Source: Phlebopus portentosus (taxonomy: Eukaryota; Basidiomycota; Agaricomycetes; Boletales; Boletinellaceae). From it: a stretch of DNA of 64,000 bases. Positions 48,727 to 60,318 of the stretch are shown here, piece after piece. The notes beneath the pieces were generated by a model. The model did no database searches. It saw only the letters and a program-made list of their open reading frames with translations, and was not told the origin of the DNA. The translations under genes and the position numbers were made by a program. The stretch covers positions 806,001 to 870,000 of the forward strand of contig JAYXKI010000013.1 in the NCBI GenBank assembly GCA_037892935.1. The letters are read 5' to 3'. Each line of letters begins with the position of its first letter. Position 1 is the stretch's first letter.

Positions 48727-49699
48727 AGCTTCCGTCTGGGTTGGAGACTTGCGAGCTGCTTTAATTCGGACACGAAGTGACCAGATTCGAGCAGCATGGA
48801 TTCCATCCTTGACTATTATCTTCCTGCCGTCTTTCCCATCATTCTCACTCTCGCGCTCATCGACTCTCAAACTCGTTGCTTACCCCATCATCTCTTCCTT
48901 CCGCATTTCTTCCGCACAAAACCGACCGTCGATCGGTCCCCTCGCTTTCCCCACAATCAACAATCCACCAAACCGTCTGAATTCGCCTATCCATTCTTTT
49001 TACCATTTATCTATTCACCTACGATCTGATATCCACTAACGACTTTTCACGAATCTTTTCTTTCTAGCTCTGTCGTTTCGCGCCTGTTTCTGACACAATT
49101 AATTCTTGGCATCTCCCGCCTTGTACTCGTTGTTCTATCAGGTCTCCTTGTGGATCATCCTTGCGATCTGTATTCAATCTTGTCTGTGTTCTGCGTATCG
49201 GTGTTGTGATCTCTTGTTGTCCGTTCTGCTTTGCACATGTGTATATACATACGTACAATAGAATAGATTCTCTGTGGACGTCCCTCCAGTTCGCGTGTGG
49301 GTCGTCACAAAGGTCAGTCAGTACTGTTATGTCCAATTGACTGTTTGCCAATGAAAACCCGAATATCAGAGTGTACGACTCGGGTCCATTCATCGTTACT
49401 ATGTATTCAGACTAGCGGAAGATATGAAAGAAAACCAATAGAGGAATAAGGAAGATTAGTACTAAAATGGAACAAGACAGGAGGGAAAGACCACCGCAAA
49501 AAGAACAGAAAAGGGGATGTCAAAATTCAACACGATGAAGACAACAGCAATAAACGTGCACTACATATAGACCAGACATTTGCAAAAGACGGTGAGTTTA
49601 TGTCTGCGTAAGCAATGATGGATGTAATCGAACGAACAAGTAAACAAAGAAGTATCCTTCACTAGTACGAGTAAGAGGTGGTATTTGTAGAGAAGAAGG
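48727..49699. terminator. Convergent 3' ends of PKA and Swr1 genes
   Basis: The 970 bp between two converging stop codons should hold both 3' UTRs. CT/TTC-rich DNA lies on the PKA side and A/G-rich DNA (AATAGAGGAATAAGGAAG region, about 49437-49455) on the Swr1 side. I see no gene or clear polyadenylation signal to pin down. Confidence 0.4.
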
Positions 49700-52600
49700 C
49701 TAAGGAAGCCTCCACTCCTTAAAGTACTCAAAATCAGACCGGACGAACTTGATCATATAATCGACGGTCGTCCCTCCTTCCTCTTCCTCCCCCTCTCCTT
49801 GCGCAGCATCGTCTCCAGCCTCGAGGTCCTCGTCACCAGGCGTCATAGCGGCTGCAGTCTCCCCGGCAAAGGAGACACTCGGCGTCTGTGGTTGACTCAG
49901 ACCCACACCTTCATCTCCATCTCCGTCCGCGTCGACATCAAACTCTGCCCTATCTTCGCCCAATAGCTCTGCCTCCTCCCTAGCGGCGACCTTCGCAGCC
50001 TCGGCGTCTTCGAAGTCCTCGAACTCTACCAAAGCCTTTTGCAGCGCGCTCGTCTTCACCATACCAGTGGAAGAGCCTCCCGTGGCTCCAGAACCATCTG
50101 AGTCGCCTAATCCTGATGAGCGGAAGAAGTTTTTCCAGTCAAAGTCTCCTTTCTGGATGACAATGTCGTCTAAAGAACGTTTTTGGTTGGCTTTGCGGAG
50201 CATGGCTTCTTCAACGGTGTATTGCGAGATGAACCGGTAGATGTGCACGTCTCTTATTTGTCCGATGCGGTGAGCTCTGCGTTTGCGGGAATCAGAAACC
50301 AGGTCTAATAGCGGCAAGATACCATCATACCTATCCTCGCACTGCTTGTCCATTTGTGGATTAAAATCACTATCGTAGAAGATAACTGTGTCTGCACCAG
50401 TCAAACTGAAAAGAAAATTTGCTTAGTCGCATAAAGTCATGTCAGACTTCCTACGTTACTCACTTTATACCGATTCCACCAGATCGGGACGAAGCAATGA
50501 ACGCAAACACCCTCGGATCAGCATTAAAACGTTCCGTGATATACTGCCTGTCTTCAATCTTCGTTGCGCCATCCAGCCTGAGGTAAAGGTACCCATGGAA
50601 ATTCAAGAACACTTCGAGGATATCCAGAATACGAGTCATCTGCGTGAAGATCAACACTCGATGTCCTCCACTCTTCCGCTCGCGAAGTAAACGGTCCAGT
50701 TCTTGAAGCTTGCCACAGTCATATTGCAAAAGCGAAACATCCGGAAACGCTATTTGCAGCTTGACCGCAGGTTTGTGCAGCATGGCGTCGAAGTCTACTG
50801 GTAGAGTTTCTATCACGTCTGGTGGAACTTCGCGCAGAGCGATTCCCGGCATGTCACGAGCTACAGCTGTCGGAGTCGCAAATGCGAACTTCTCGACTAA
50901 ATCTTCCATCTCCTCTGCACGTTGAAGGCAGGACTTGACTAGATGATTCGCAGGCTTGCACGCCGACATGAGCTCTGCCTCGCAGGCTGTCGTAAGCGGG
51001 TTATACATGCGCTTTACCGTATTGATGGCCTCGAGTCCGTATAGGACATGCCGTTTGCATCGCAACCGATTCAGATAGGCCATCTGCTGACAGCGCAAGT
51101 ACGTTGCCATACGACACTGATAGGCATTGTATTTCCGGTAGCCTTCGATAGTCCAAAGATCTCGTGGTGGAGGCTCACCAGGCGAAGCAGCGATCAGTTC
51201 TGAAGCGAGCACCTCCTCCAAAGACCGTGCAGACCGAGCAGCTACACGAGACATGTTGCAGAGATGCGTAAACTGCAAGCCAATCACATCTAGATTGACA
51301 TGCGAAGATCGATCTTCCTCCGCAAGAAATCTACGTCGAATAAGCAATTCCTTGATCTCAAAGTCCGCAATCACCGATTTCTCCATTGCAAAGGATGTAA
51401 CGATAGGCCGCACTTCGAAAAGATCTGGATGATTGCAGACTTTCCGCAGCTGCATGAGGATATTGGCAATCCTCTGGTAGACACCTGATTGAAGGTCCTC
51501 GCGAGTCTGTCTCCGAGACATGAATTCGTCATAAAGAAACCGTTGACGCTTCGACAGCCTACAAAGAACAAGATGTTCATATTTCTTAGGTAGTTCCTTC
51601 TCCACGTCCTTCTTCAGGCGACGCAGCAAGAATGGACGGAGCATTTCGTGAAGCTTCATAACCTGTTCTTGGACTGCCTGGTCTTGCAGATTACCGACTT
51701 CGATGGCCTTCTCCAAAGGGACTAAGAAAAATCAGGTTAGGACATCGTGTTGTATGATGCAAAAACCGCAGAAACGTACTCCCGAACCACTCGGTAAACT
51801 CCTTTTGATTCGCGAAGTTCGGGCCCGACATCAAGAATCGCAACAAAGCCCATAGTTCCGTCAAATTATTCTGAAGCGGAGTCCCGGTCAGGAGCAAACG
51901 ACGCTGCGAGCGGAACATGAGCAAGATATTCCATCTCTGAGATCTAAAGTTCTTGATCATGTGCGCTTCATCAAGGACCATGTAATACCACGCCTTGCGT
52001 TTGAAAATGTGTTGATCTCGGCTAGCTAAGGTATACGACGTAATGCAGACGTTGAAGCCATACTTATCGTTCCAGCCTCGCCGTAGCTCCTTTCGTCGCT
52101 TTGTGGTCCCATGGTAGCTGAGGACTTTGAACCCTGGAAGAAACTTCTTGAACTCCATCTCCCAATTGAGAAGGACACTTGTCGGGACAATGATAAGATG
52201 CGGGCCCCAGATACCTCGATCGCATGCTAAGTGTGCTAATAGAGCGATTGTTTGTATCGTTTTACTGCATTCCCCCGTCAGAATCATTTCAAGCTCTCAA
52301 CCACAATATCACATACCCAAGTCCCATTTCATCAGCGAGAATACCGTTCGTCTCATTATTATGCAAAGAGACGAGCCATTCCAGTCCGGACTGCTGATAA
52401 GGTCTCAAAGTTCCTCGAAGTAAGAGAGGAGGTAAGATCTTGGATCCAGGTTCCCATTTAACGCGAGTGACGGCGTAGGGCTGAAGCTCGGGAGGTGCCT
52501 CCCAGTCCGACTCGGATTCTGATGCTTCAGCAACACCTTCATCCAAAGACTCCTGATCTTCTACCTTGTCTTCCATTGGCCCCTGCGCGGGCTGATCCCT

Positions 52601-54853
52601 TTCTCTATCCGTGACGGGAGCTGAAGAAGGAACCGCATCGTCGACCACCATGCTGGCTCCGTTCTGGCCGTCAACTTCACCGGAAACGGACGCTACTTCT
52701 TTGGCCAGTTCCTCTTCGGCTTTTGCTTCATTAGGCCCGATTGTCAAGGCATCGTTTGAATCACTATGGCTTAGGCATGCAGCATGCCCATTTGGCAGCT
52801 TCGGCTCAGCAGTCCGGCTAGTTGGCACGTCCATGGTGACATCGACAGGGAATGCTTCCTCTTTGAACTCGGGAGCGGACTTCGATGGAGGAGGAGCCTT
52901 AGTTGGTATGGAAATCGACTCGACTTGACCTTCTATGATCGGCTCGCTATGTATGACGATAGATTCCTCATGCTCAAATCCATTGGTCAATCCTAGGTGA
53001 GGCATTCCATCTGATTCTGGATGCATCCCTAAATCCGAAGGAAGGAGGTCCTGCATGAGAGAGGACGACTCAGGAAAGGCTCTTGAAGATGACAAGTCTG
53101 CCTCGGGAGATTGAACCTCATCGGCGAAGCCATCGTCTTGAGGAGTGTATTCACGTTCTACTTCCACTTCTTCTCGTGTATCGGGTTCGTCAGCAGGTGT
53201 TCTTGATTCGTCCTCCAAGTCACGCGAAGAACGGGTGTCTACGTCCCTGTCAACATCACCCGCCTGACTACTGTGTACCGAGAAATCCCCTTGTTCATCA
53301 ATTTCCATCGAAGATTCTCCTTCGTCGGCGTCATTTAAAGGAATGACAAAGTCGACATGCTTTTCTCTCTCATGCTCCACGCTTGCGACGCCATCTTCTT
53401 CATCCACTTCCGTGGCAGCCTCGTCACTCCCGTCGTCCTCGCCTTCGTTATCTTCCCCACTATCGTCAACATCAGTCGCCTCTTCATCCTCATCTTCATC
53501 ATCGTCATCACTGTCCACGTTCGACGACTCTGACCTGATGAGCTCGAGTTGCTGTCGTTCTAAAATCTGTCCACTTTGGTCTAAGATGGCGTCAAGATGC
53601 TGTCTCCCGCGACGGGCCTCTTCCGCCTCGAAAGCCAGCCTCTGTTGCTCGCGTACATGGAACACCGCTCTTTTCCATTCCGCCAAAACGAGCTTCAATA
53701 TCGACTTCGCAAGCGCGCGTAATCGCCGCTCCTCTTGTACCTGTTCGCGCTGCAGATCCTTCTTCACGAGGTCCCAGTGGGCATGTAACTTGGAATGAAT
53801 AACCGCAGCGAGAGCACCGCCATGCCCGAAACGATGTCGGGAGAGCGATTGTCGAGCTGAAATCACTTCCGAGACGACCTCCGACCAGATGTCGACTGGC
53901 TGGTGTTTTGAAGAGGAGTCACTTCCAGAAAGCTTTTGACCAGGGTATCGACCCTTCTGCTTCAACTCATCCAGTCTGTCAAGTATCTGAGCGTCTCGCC
54001 GGACTCTGCTTTCTAGCTCCGCAGAAGTATAGGATTTGCCATCAATTTCTATATAGGAAGCCAAGAGTTTTGGTACGGAGTATCCAAAAACGGCAGGATC
54101 TGGTCTTTGGCGAGGAGACGAATACGTCCGGGCCGGAGGACGCACGATCAGCTTTATTCGCTTAATAGTAGGGCGTGGTGCAGCACTTGAAGGGAGCGTT
54201 TTTCCGGGAAGACTCTTTCCAGAGGTCGTTGGTCGACCGGTAGGTGGTAAGGGAGATTTTGTAGAAGGCGGAGGCAATGTTATCCGAAGGTGGCGCTGCG
54301 TATTACCATCATCTGACAAACGACGCTTTTTTGTAGGCCGCGTAAGTTCAGAAGAACTTGTCCTTTCATGTCTCAGAGATTTGCGGGATGACCTAGCAGT
54401 AAGTCGGGTCGAAGAGGAGTCGTCGGTAATGATTGATTGAGATCGCGACGTGCGAGAAGACTCTCCATGTAAATCACCAGCAACCCTTGGCAATCCACGA
54501 CCTTTGGAGCTCTTGCGGCGTGAGGAGATAGAGTCTATTCCGTGGACCGCGTCCGAGATACTACCTGGTTCAGGACTCTCGTTCAAAACCTTCCGCTTTC
54601 CCCTTGCCTTGGCACTAGCGTGAGGATAGTCAACTATTCTGGCTATAGGACTCGCGGCTGCTTGTCTTTGTTTCCCCTTCGCTGTAGCAGAGAATTTATG
54701 AGCGATCCCGTTCGGTTTAGTGGCGTTGAAGGATGGCTTAGAAGGAACGGGAGTAGAGACGGACTGCCCAACAACTTGCGATAGTGTTGAGATGCGGTCC
54801 GTCTGAGCACGTCTAGTCGCACGCGAGGGCCCTGCGCCAGGCATAAATCGCAT
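49700..54853 (-). CDS. SWR1: Swr1-type chromatin remodelling ATPase (INO80/SWR1 family)
   Basis: Catalytic subunit of the SWR1 complex, which exchanges H2A for H2A.Z. Exons 52317-54853, 51780-52264, 50464-51721, 50331-50405 and 49700-50276 sum to 1644 codons. A basic, disordered N-terminus is followed by an HSA domain (about residues 314-400; [20 protein letters not shown]), which recruits actin/Arp4. A very acidic linker (histone-binding type) comes next, then the Snf2 N-lobe from about 812: [41 protein letters not shown] and [18 protein letters not shown]. The long SWR1/INO80 insertion separates it from the C-lobe ([32 protein letters not shown]). Motif [20 protein letters not shown], is restored only when intron 50277-50330 is removed. 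It converges with the PKA gene. Confidence 0.97.
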
Positions 54854-56539
54854 CAGGTCATGTCTATTCTTGAACTAATATGGCTCCAATTAGTCTCGCG
54901 CTTTGCAAATAACCAAACATGTACGAACTTGTAGAAACTCGTTTGTCTGGTCTTGCTTGGCAACCTAAGCGGTGGTCAGACATGCTAGCAGCTAGGAAAG
55001 AGTATAAGGGATACGAACATCGGGATCATAAAACAGCATCAGCCCGTAGTTTTCAAGCATGAACTGCTCGCGAATCTATAATAAACCAGCAGTTCGCAAA
55101 TGATCGAGCACGACACCGAAAAGAGCAACACACCAGAGTGTCATGCCTGCTAAAGATCTCCCCAAGCTCATGTTGCCTCCCCTGAATCAGATCTTCACGC
55201 TCCAAGCGAACAGCATCGGGTGTTGCGTTCGACGTGCTGGCATGGAGTTCCGGCTGCGTGTCAGCAAACGCAGATGATTTCGCCCTATTCCGCACCATTA
55301 CAGACGATTCAACCTAAGCTGGCATATGAGCCTGCGTCTGCTTGCACAGTACGAACGTGTTACAAGGCGGTTAGAGAGACAGGAATTGGCTAGAGTGGTG
55401 GTGGTGGGTCGTGAAAGCCAAGCCTGACCGTCAAACCAGGTCTGACAAGCGATCTCGCCAAATTTCTGATGGTTTTGCGCCGTTCTTGGATGACCAGATC
55501 CGCACGAAAGCACACCGTTAAGTGTGAGGACAAGGGACGCCTCGACGCTAGTAGGCCGTTGTGGTTGTTGGCAGAATGCATCTGGACTTTTTGGTGTGAG
55601 TTTGTAGGTTGCCAAAATCGGCGCACTACGCGCGTGCAAGTCACGGCTCATTCCACCGGCCTCCTCGTTCTTCCGCTACGCTACATATACTGTATACGAC
55701 CTCAACATTTGCGTTTCGAGGAGCTTATTGAATCATTCATGGAAAGTATGCGTGGAGGAGAAGAAGGTCATGCCCCTGTATTCGTTTCGTCGCATGGAGG
55801 ACGACGAAGGATTTAGCGCTGAAGTTGATATGGGTGTAAACGGCGCCTGGTATAGTAATCCGACAGTGCTTCAATTTCGACTGATAATCCTGTCCGGTTG
55901 TTTGGAGAAATATCTGTAACTGTATCATCCACAGAGACTCAATCATCAGTGGGAGTGGTATCCAGGTATCCTATGTGGTTTTTTTCGGACTGCGGTATTT
56001 GACTATTTCTGCGCTCTGCACCGTCGGAGTGATACCCGGACCACCCAGAAGTATTCACGGCTTGGAGGTTCGAGGTTGCAAGATCTCAGCAGGGTCGGAC
56101 GGAGCGATCCTCTGCTGGTTATTTGCTCTCGTTACTCCCACCCGCTTACTTTCAATATCGTTGTATCAACGATGCCTGAAGCCTCTATACAAGACCGATT
56201 TCAGACTGTGCCTTGTATAAATGTTTGTGGACGTTATAACACTATCATTCGTGGGCTGCAGGTATTTTCTATGAGCTCTGCACTTGCAGTCAGGCATTCG
56301 TTTCGTATTACTTGGCTTGGCTAGCATTTGCAGTTACGAAGCAGGAATCTTGTGGGGCCTAGACCGAATAGTTGACTTTTTTGACCGTTGAACCGTTATG
56401 TTGTTCGTTTGCAAAGGAGCGATATTGTGATCAGTTCCTCCAATACCAATGCTCTTTTCTTTCTTTCATATGTACATGCCATGGCAATGATTACTTCCCA
56501 GCTTCAATTTATATCAGTATATTTGCTAGTTGTTCCAAT
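54854..56539. other. Intergenic DNA between Swr1 and the AT-rich island; no gene
   Basis: Upstream region of Swr1, followed by unassigned DNA of ordinary composition with only short overlapping frames. No gene recognised. Confidence 0.4.
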
Positions 56540-57960
56540 TCTCAAGAAACATACAAAGTGTTGTGTCGGGTCTCCCTTGTAAAATGAATATGCCCAAAGA
56601 TTAGACAGATGTTTTCTTGCTTCTGTATAATATACATTACTCTTTAGGTGTCTTTCTTGGTATGTTGTAATAAATGTGCTGGTGTTTGATACTATATTTC
56701 TACACACCTTTGCAAATGCTCTTCTATTCTATTTTAAATTCATCTTGTTTAACCTTGTGGAATTATAGAAAGTCATTTATATTCTATATATTCTATAATA
56801 TATAATTACTGACTCTATTTAAGTTGCCTGTTTATCCAATTAACTCTAATTGGCCAGAGTCAATTTGAATCATAATCTAATTGTGTGTTTCTATTATTCT
56901 GAGTCAATCTAAGTCATAACAACCTGAAACAGGAGAGTAATATGCATCTATACTAATTAAAGTAATACTTTCATTAGTAATCATACAGGCTCACTAAGTA
57001 AACTTCTTAATTGAGAATAAATTTTACATGAACTTTGCACTTGGCTTCTAGAACCTTCTATACCATGTGACTAGATGTGGCTGTGCAATCAGTATATAAG
57101 GACCACCTCTGTAGTCAAATTCTCTCTTACTACTCACTCTCTCTCTTTACACACTTAACTCTAAAATTAAATTCTACAATTTTAACAACATATACAATGA
57201 TAACTGGCTTTACAAAAGAGTCTGTACAATATTATACATAGTTTTTATTCATGCTAATTGATTTTGTAGATCATTAAAACCTTCATCTATTCAATATTTT
57301 AATATAAAGGGTCAAGCTATTATTGAATGTAAGTAAAATAATTCACCACTTGAGTCTTATAAAGGATAATCACTTTTATTTAGTGATTTTAGATGCAAAG
57401 AGATTATCATCAGATAACTTTCTTGCATCTTTAGAAAAGTACAATGTACTTCAGCAAATAAAGGATGCTGGAAATGAATGGTTCTCAGAAGTGAAGCTTA
57501 TACAGTACATAAAAAAGAGACAAAAACAGTTTCAAGCAACACGCTCTGTTGTTAGTGCTCTTTCTTATAGCAGCCTAATCTTATAATAACTTATCTTTAT
57601 CTTTAGAAAAAGCCTTCAAAACTTCTGTCTCCAGCAGGACCATATACAACAATTGAAGAAGAAGAAAAATGTATGTATGCTAAAATGTGCAGTTTTGTAT
57701 ATATTCTAACTAACTTTCCTACTAGTATTTGGGAAGATATCTGGAGAGACCAGGATGCATCTCAGATGGCTTTATCAAGTACTTGACAGAGAGGACCATG
57801 ATCACCTTGAGTATTGGACATGCCAAAAGGAATATGCAGTTACACTGCAGGAAATCAAGGCATACTTTGAATATCTCGAGAATTCAGGAGTTACAGGTAT
57901 GTTGGACCATTAAATGTTATTTTGGAAACTAGATTAATGCTACTGAACATGAAAATAGTC
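56540..57960. other. AT-rich island
   Basis: By eye about 65-70% A+T over 1.4 kb, against roughly half in the flanks. It changes back abruptly at the acceptor at 57958. It holds a TATA promoter and the first five exons of the gene below. A small palindrome, CCAATTAACTCTAATTGG, lies near 56836. Confidence 0.75.
57093..57100 (+). promoter_or_regulatory. TATA box of the 57197 gene
   Basis: TATATAAG, followed about 30-50 bp on by a CTCTCTCTTT initiator-like stretch (57126-57150) and an ATG at 57197. Confidence 0.65.
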
Positions 57961-59553
57961 TATCGAGGTCTGACGAAGGATGCTCGGTTCAAGCTTCAAG
58001 GGCTGCTCAGAGGGATGCCCAGTGCAGACCAACGAATATACAGACAGTGGGCGAAGAGAGCTGAAGTCGATGATGTGCAAGCGGTGTCTGGGTTCATCAA
58101 GCATCTCCGGCGTGTAATGGGAATTGGGTCAGTCGGTGAAGGTCAGAGGTACAACACGCCCCCTTCAGCGAGAGAACGCAGTCACCAAGAAACATCGGTT
58201 CATGGATTGAAGAGTAACAATCCTCTCTCACCATCTTTGTCCCTGTCACCACCACCACGGCCCGGACAGGAGACTGCAGCTTCAACTACGGCCTCGGTTT
58301 CTGGACGAACTTTCGTGACCCAACCTCCATCAACACCATTGGCAAGTTCACACCCAGATCCGCCGGCAATTGCTGAGCCTGTCCAGAAATCCGCAGTGAT
58401 CCCTCCAACAAGCCCGAGAGTAGGCAGCAAAGAACCAAATTCAGTCGGAGTTTCCGACTCCCAGGCAAGGAGTCGCAGCCTCTCCATACCAGTCTCGGCC
58501 ACAGTTCCTGAACCGTCGCCTACGCACTCGTCGTCCTCAAAGCCGACACCGCTCACGTCACTTGGCCTTCGGCCCAAGATAACCCCTTCTATCAGTGAAT
58601 TAGCCCCAGAAGCACAAATTAGTCCCACCCCCGAGCTTCGAAGCGGTAGCCTTCCAATACCATCCGCAACATCTTATAACACAATTTCCGAACCGGCATC
58701 CGCACCCGCGTCTTTGCAATCTCCGCAGACGAGCGTCGTAACTGAATCGATTAGGCAGCCCGAACAAGGTCGTGAGACAAGCCAAGCAGAGCAGAAACCA
58801 CTGAACTTCAAGAACACGGTCCCCAAGCCTCAGCCACATAGCCCAAGCTCTCCTAGTCCCGGTCATGTTGACGAGACGCCCATCGAACGAGCGGTGCAGC
58901 CTAAAAATACGCCCAAAGCATCCGATCACACGAAGCCCAAGCTTCCCGTCTTGCCAGAGGATCCGTTCAGACTTCTCGGAAGCCATCCGCTTCGCAGTCG
59001 CTCTATTCGGAATGAGCATCAGGTCAGGATCGTTTCGGCTCGTGTCAGGAATGATAATGCGGAAGAAGTGCACACCGTAGGCTCTGTCAGTCCCGTGGTA
59101 CAGACGCTTGTTCAGACCGTACCCGCGGAAATCACGCACGATGAGACACATGCTGCACCGAGCGTTATCCCTCAGACGTTCACAGCGACCCAATGGCCAT
59201 CCCAGTATGGCTTCGTGGTAGTCGGAGGCAGAATACTAGTAGACAAACCCGCTCAGGCGCCAGCGCCAGTAGCGACGTTACTGGATGGACAGGTAAAGTT
59301 GGTAAACTCGGAAAAGGAATTGGTGAATATTTTATCGCACACCAGATTCAGCGAATCTCCGTCTAACCTCATCTTTCAACAGTCACCTCCAATAGCTACC
59401 CTAGCCCCGGAAGATATCGTCATGAAGACCGAGTACGCCGAAGAAGGTGTAGATGATGACGACGACGACGAGCTCGTGTACCCAGAGGACGCGGGTTCAG
59501 AATATCAGTCCTCGGACATGGAGATCGACGAGCTGGACTCCGATTCCAATTAA
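57197..59553 (+). CDS. Unidentified nuclear-type protein; AT-rich 5' exons joined to a GC-richer, disordered 3' exon
   Basis: Proposed exons 57197-57223, 57310-57328, 57384-57550, 57607-57670, 57726-57896 and 57959-59553 are in phase and total 681 codons. The two tiny first exons are the least certain. Residues about 10-200 look folded and helical (KRLSSDNFLASLEKYNVL, WYQ-like LRWLYQVLDREDHDHLEYW, KAYFEYLENSGV). A short helical block encoded by the start of exon 6 follows (TKDARFKLQGLLRGMPSADQ). The rest is Ser/Pro/Thr-rich and ends in an acidic tail (DDDDDELVYPEDAG, then MEIDELDSDSN). I recognise no family. Acidic tail plus disorder suggests a nuclear or chromatin role, but that is a guess. 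Confidence 0.65.
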
Positions 59554-60318
59554 ATAAGATACACCCTCCGGTCGGCCCGGAAAATCAAGAGATTGGCTGA
59601 TGATAACGGACGCCATTTTACTCATTGGAAGCGGAACGGAATATGGAAGGACTTGTACTTTTAGTTAGTTATAGGGTGGGAGGGAGGTGGTTCGTGCGCA
59701 AGTTGTCGACGAGCCATGCCATGAATGTACATATACCAAATTAGGACATGCAGTATAACTCTATCTTCGAGAACGACTCAGGATTACTTGCTATATTTTC
59801 GTGTGCTAACTTGTGCAGCGTTCAACGCATACCTACAACATTAGAAACCACGTATCTAGAACAAAAGAGAAAGCCAGGCATAAATACATATCGTTACGGA
59901 CAAGCAATTCTGCGAGTACCCGCGAAGTTTTCTTCAGAAGAGATGACGGAAGTAAAGAAGAGAACGAAGGAAGAGTGGAGATCAAGAAATTTGACGGTTG
60001 TCCGGAGACGAAGGGGAAAAAGGCGAAAAGAAGGGAGGGAACAGGGGTCGGGGAGAAAGTTGGAAAGTTTAGGGATTACACGGACTACGCCTATCAAAAG
60101 GTTCAAAGGAAGTAATGAAAGAAAAGGAGAAAGGAAGGGAGAGACGAGAAGAGTATTCTGGATCTGGATGCGTGATACAAATACAAAAGATATTGCCTGT
60201 CAATACTACATCTCCCAGAGAGCTTTAATGTATACTATTGTCCAATCGTGCGGAAATCATGCAAGGACGTATAGAACCTTGGAATAGTTCACTGGCGCGA
60301 AGATGATCTTCACTTGCA
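59554..60318. other. Convergent 3' flanks; no gene
   Basis: Between the stop of the unidentified gene and the stop of the Bud4-like gene. The A/G-rich stretch at 59930-60160 gives Lys/Arg/Glu-rich open frames that look like low-complexity artefacts. Confidence 0.5.

Noticed and set aside
53343..53798. Ser-rich 151-codon frame opposite Swr1
   Set aside because: Antisense shadow of the Swr1 acidic linker (GAA/GAT codons read backwards as Ser).
59748..60287. 179-codon Lys/Arg/Glu-rich frame, plus strand
   Set aside because: Low-complexity AG-rich DNA between two converging genes.
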